A DNA stretch of 64,000 nt from Allokutzneria multivorans (lineage in GTDB: Bacteria; Actinomycetota; Actinomycetes; Mycobacteriales; Pseudonocardiaceae), in NCBI RefSeq assembly GCF_039537405.1, contig NZ_BAABAL010000007.1, positions 1 through 64,000 of the forward strand, in the 5' to 3' direction. This document shows, piece by piece, positions 58,449 through 64,000 of the stretch (position 1 is its first letter; each line of letters begins with the position of its first letter). Under the pieces are notes generated by a model, which saw nothing but the letters and a program-made list of their open reading frames with translations, did not search any database and was not told the DNA's origin. Position numbers and translations under genes: made by a program.

Positions 58449-60034
58449 CGCGACGACACCAGCTTCGGCGCGCGGGTGATACCGCGCTCGCGCAGCTCCT
58501 CGGCGATGCGCTCGCGCAGCACGTACTTCTTGATCTTCGTGCCGGACATCGGCCACTCGGTGACGAAGCGGACGTAGCGGGGCACGCGGTAGGTCGCGAT
58601 CGCGCCGAGGCAGAAGTCGATCAGCTCCTGCTCCTCGACCGAAGCATCGGGCTTGAGCTGCACGAACGCCGCGGGAACCTCGACGTAGTGGCCATCGGGC
58701 GCGCCGACCACCTGCGCCATCAGCACGGCGTCGTGCCGCAGCAGGTAGCCCTCCACCTCGGCGGCGGACACGTTCTCGCCGCCCACCTTGAGCATGTCCT
58801 TGAGCCTACTGACAAAAGTGACCCTGCCGTCGGCGTCCATCGTGGCGATGTCGCCGGTGTGAAACCACCCGTCGGCATCGAAAACCCGTTGGGAAAGCTC
58901 AGGGTCCTTGTAGTAGCCGTCGAAGCAGTTGGAGCCGCGGAACAGCAGCTCGCCCTCGGAACCCGGCGAAAGGTCGACGCCGGTCTGCGGGTCGACGACG
59001 CGGCACTCCATGCCCGGCAACGGATGCCCGCCTGTGGTGACGCGCTCCTCCAGCGAATCGTCCCGGTGGTTCACCGCGAGGAACGAACAGGCCTCGGTCA
59101 TGCCGAAGCACGACACCTGCGTCGCGGAAGGGAGCCGGGAAGCCATGTCGCGCAAGCGCTCCGGCACGCCGACGGCCATCACCAAGCGCAGTGCGGACAG
59201 ATCACGCGAAGCGAAGTCGGGCTGGTTCACCACGGGCAGCCAGATCGTCTCGAAGCCGGGCAACGCGACCGTGCAGCGCTGCGACTCCAGCTGGTCGAGC
59301 GCCACGACAGGATCGTAGAAACCCGTGTGCACGTAGGAACATCCGCCGTAGATCGAGGCGATGGCGAAGGCGATCCCGCCGATGTGGAACAGCGGCAACG
59401 CGGTCCAGATGCGGTCCTCCGGCGTCAGCTCGAAGCGCTCGTGCACCGTCGCCGCGGCGAACCGGCAGAACGCCTCGTGGCTGAGCATCGCGCCCTTGGG
59501 GCTGGCCGTGGTGCCCGAGGTGTACATGACCACCGCGGTGTCGCGGACGCGGACGAGAGCTTGCCGTCGGCGCACCTCATCGGCTGGTGTTCTTCCAGCC
59601 AGATCGAGGAATTCGGGATCATCCGGCAGCACCAGGCGCGGGCCGTCGGTCAGCGTCTCGGCGAGCAGGTCGGTGAACGCGGGCTCGGTGACCAGCACGC
59701 GCAGCCCGGAGTGCGCGACGACCTGGTTCAGCTCGTAGCCCTTGAAGCGCGCGTTGACGGGCACCGGTATCGCGCCGATCTTCGCGACGGCGAACAGCGC
59801 GGCGAGCGAGTCGACGCGGTTGGACAGCATGATGCCGACCGGGTCGCCACGACCGACACCGGCGCCGATCAGCCCGCGCGCCAACAGGTTCGCCCGCTCG
59901 GCGAGCACACCGTACGTCGCCGATTCGGCGGGGAACGACAGTGCCACCCGATCGTGGTATTCCTCGGCTCGCCGGTCCAGCAGGTCGCCCAGCGTCGTGG
60001 CCTCGATCCAGCGGCCGTTGACCGACTCAGCCAT
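58445..60034 (-). CDS. Acyl-CoA ligase (FadD-like, AMP-forming)
   Basis: A 529-residue adenylate-forming ligase. MYTSGTTASPKGAML (A3, P-loop), FGMTEACSF (A5), WFHTGDIATMDADGRVTFVSRLKDMLKVGGENVS (A7-A8) and the C-terminal GTKIKKYVLRE with the A10 Lys are intact. The presence of the GGENVSAAEVE hinge and full C-terminal domain suits a CoA ligase rather than an acyl-ACP loading enzyme. It is translationally coupled to the P450 gene downstream and divergent from the cyclase-fold/PKS operon. Confidence 0.88.
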   Translation of the reverse strand: MAESVNGRWIEATTLGDLLDRRAEEYHDRVALSFPAESATYGVLAERANLLARGLIGAGVGRGDPVGIMLSNRVDSLAALFAVAKIGAIPVPVNARFKGYELNQVVAHSGLRVLVTEPAFTDLLAETLTDGPRLVLPDDPEFLDLAGRTPADEVRRRQALVRVRDTAVVMYTSGTTASPKGAMLSHEAFCRFAAATVHERFELTPEDRIWTALPLFHIGGIAFAIASIYGGCSYVHTGFYDPVVALDQLESQRCTVALPGFETIWLPVVNQPDFASRDLSALRLVMAVGVPERLRDMASRLPSATQVSCFGMTEACSFLAVNHRDDSLEERVTTGGHPLPGMECRVVDPQTGVDLSPGSEGELLFRGSNCFDGYYKDPELSQRVFDADGWFHTGDIATMDADGRVTFVSRLKDMLKVGGENVSAAEVEGYLLRHDAVLMAQVVGAPDGHYVEVPAAFVQLKPDASVEEQELIDFCLGAIATYRVPRYVRFVTEWPMSGTKIKKYVLRERIAEELRERGITRAPKLVSSR

Positions 60035-60265
60035 GTGACCTCGCTCGTCCGCAGGTGGGCACAGGGTGGGAAAACCCTGCTGGGCAAGGAACCCTCCGTC
60101 AGGCGAACACCTGTGTCAACGGCCGAACGGGTGTAGCCGAAAGGCCGGGTGGTCCGCGTCGGCCTGACCCGAAAGGTTGTGCGCATTCGGCCTTCGGCGT
60201 TCGGATTCCGGCACGTGCTCGATGCATACTTCGGCCGCAGACCCCCGACACAGGAGTCCCCAGCG
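60035..60265. promoter_or_regulatory. Divergent promoter region of the right-edge cluster
   Basis: This 231-base gap separates the ligase/P450 unit from the cyclase-fold/PKS unit. A CATACT at 60225-60230 could be a -10 for the rightward genes, with a poor -35 (CGGATT, 60202-60207). CAGGGTGGGAAAACCCTG at 60061-60078 is a small dyad. No regulator gene lies in it. Confidence 0.4.
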
Positions 60266-61239
60266 ATGTTCAACCGCGCCAAGGCCACCGGGGCAGCGGC
60301 AGCCGCACTCCGCTGGCTCAAGGGAAGGCAGCTTCCCGACGGGTCCATTGTGGACGATCCAGGGACGTTGGTCTTCCAGGAGTGGGACACCGTCAACGCG
60401 CTCAAGGCGATCGGCACGTGGCGCCACGACGCGCCGTTCTCCGACGACGGCACGACCGACGCCGCGCTGGATTTCCTTCGGGCCAAGGCGAAACCTGGCG
60501 GCGTGCTGAGCTGGGGCGTGCTGGACACCACTCCTGACGAGTACTGCACGGAGACCAGCAGCGAGTACGTCTCGGCGCTGACCATGCTCGACCGCACCGA
60601 CGAGGCGCGTTCGAGCGCGGAGTTCCTGTGCTCCCAGCAGCTTCCCGAAGGACCGTGGGAGGAGGTGCACTCGCACATCCCCAAGGCCTTCCAGACCGAG
60701 CCCTCGGTGACCGGGTTCGCGCTCCAAGCGCTGCTCGGGCTCGACATGGACCCGCCGCACCTCAAGGAAGCGCTGGACTTCCTGGTCGCGGCGCAGCGGC
60801 CGGAGGGGCACTTCGGGATCAACTGGTACTACTACGGGACGCACTACTACCTGATGCGCCCGGCCGTCGCGGCTCTCGCCGAGTTCGGCCACCACGCCGC
60901 CGTCGCCGCCGCACGCGACTTCACGCTGTCCGACCAGCGCTCCGACGGCAGCTGGTTCCACCAGGTCGAAGGCTTCGGCGAGTACTCCTCGCCCGAGCAG
61001 CACACCGCGCTCGCCCTGGGCACCCTGGCGCACGCGCGCACCGGAACCGACCACCCCGCAGTGCGCAGGGGGCTCGCGTGGCTTCTTGAGCGCCAACGCG
61101 AAAACGGCTCGTGGGACGGCGGTTCCTACCCCTACCCGGCGACCAGCTCCTACGCGTCGTTCCGGGCCACCCAACACATCTTCACCACCGCTCAGGTGCT
61201 CTCCACCCTGAAGCGCTTCGCTGAGCTGGAGGCCGCGAC

Positions 61240-61243
<4 letters not shown>
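60266..61243 (+). CDS. Prenyltransferase/squalene-cyclase-fold (alpha/alpha-barrel) protein
   Basis: A 325-residue protein made of repeated QW-like helix pairs (ALRWLKGRQLPDGSIV, FLVAAQRPEGHFG, FTLSDQRSDGSWFHQ, LAWLLERQRENGSWDGG), the alpha/alpha-barrel of squalene-hopene cyclases and prenyltransferases. It is half the length of a true hopene cyclase and has no clear DxDD protonation motif, so it may correspond to a single barrel. GGAG 9 bases upstream sets the ATG. It overlaps the PKS start (ATGA). A role in cyclising or handling the polyketide product is a guess. Confidence 0.78.

Positions 61244-64000
<2,757 letters not shown>

Overview
The window is about 70% GC and gene-dense. Its start-codon habits, F420-type oxidoreductase, ECF sigma factors, HSP18/RheA pair, DasR-type operator, large LuxR (LAL) regulator and type I polyketide synthase all point to a filamentous actinomycete, most likely in the Pseudonocardiales. 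This placement is inference from gene content; no rRNA or tRNA gene was seen.

Layout. 0-8 kb: a secreted GH87-type alpha-1,3-glucanase, a LysR regulator, then two arrays of tiny secreted proteins: three tandem paralogues of a Cys-containing family on the minus strand and, divergent from them, three I36/crystallin-like proteins plus a relic on the plus strand. 8-17 kb: FAD oxidoreductase, methyltransferase, an NmrA-type reductase behind a SoxR/MerR-type promoter, a shrunken lantibiotic-dehydratase-like protein, an ArsR-like regulator, a 51-residue membrane protein, an ECF sigma factor, a VOC protein and a TetR/LLM pair. 17-24.5 kb: a two-gene type IIA topoisomerase operon (parE-parC type) in which both genes carry an intein. 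24.6-40.7 kb: acyl-CoA synthetase with a GAF-LuxR regulator, an ECF41-type sigma factor with its reductase and membrane-protein targets, several regulator/enzyme pairs with visible palindromic operators, a GH19 chitinase behind a DasR site, a GH43-ricin enzyme, and an XRE-controlled set ending in a NUDIX gene with a nonsense codon. 40.9-47.9 kb: a ROK regulator divergent from a complete sugar operon (ATPase, permease, lipoprotein, Gfo/Idh/MocA dehydrogenase, sugar isomerase). 48.5-56 kb: cytokinin-dehydrogenase-like flavoenzyme, LAL regulator with a possible leader peptide, the hsp18/rheA heat-shock pair and an MFS transporter with an unusual C-terminal domain. 56.3-64 kb: the edge of what looks like a biosynthetic cluster (double-hotdog MaoC hydratase, P450, acyl-CoA ligase, squalene-cyclase-fold protein, and a type I PKS cut by the window end in its DH domain).

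The most unusual items are the doubly inteinated topoisomerase operon, a dispersed family of large palindromic intergenic repeats built on GGTCTTGAAGACC flanked by GGGGGTT/AACCCCC (four loci), the two arrays of small secreted paralogues, an over-represented GTCCA-N3-TGGAC word that imposes rare codons inside genes, and the polyketide/terpene-fold cluster at the right edge. Many regulator-target pairs can be read directly from operators: RheA, DasR, ECF41, ROK and three TetR systems.
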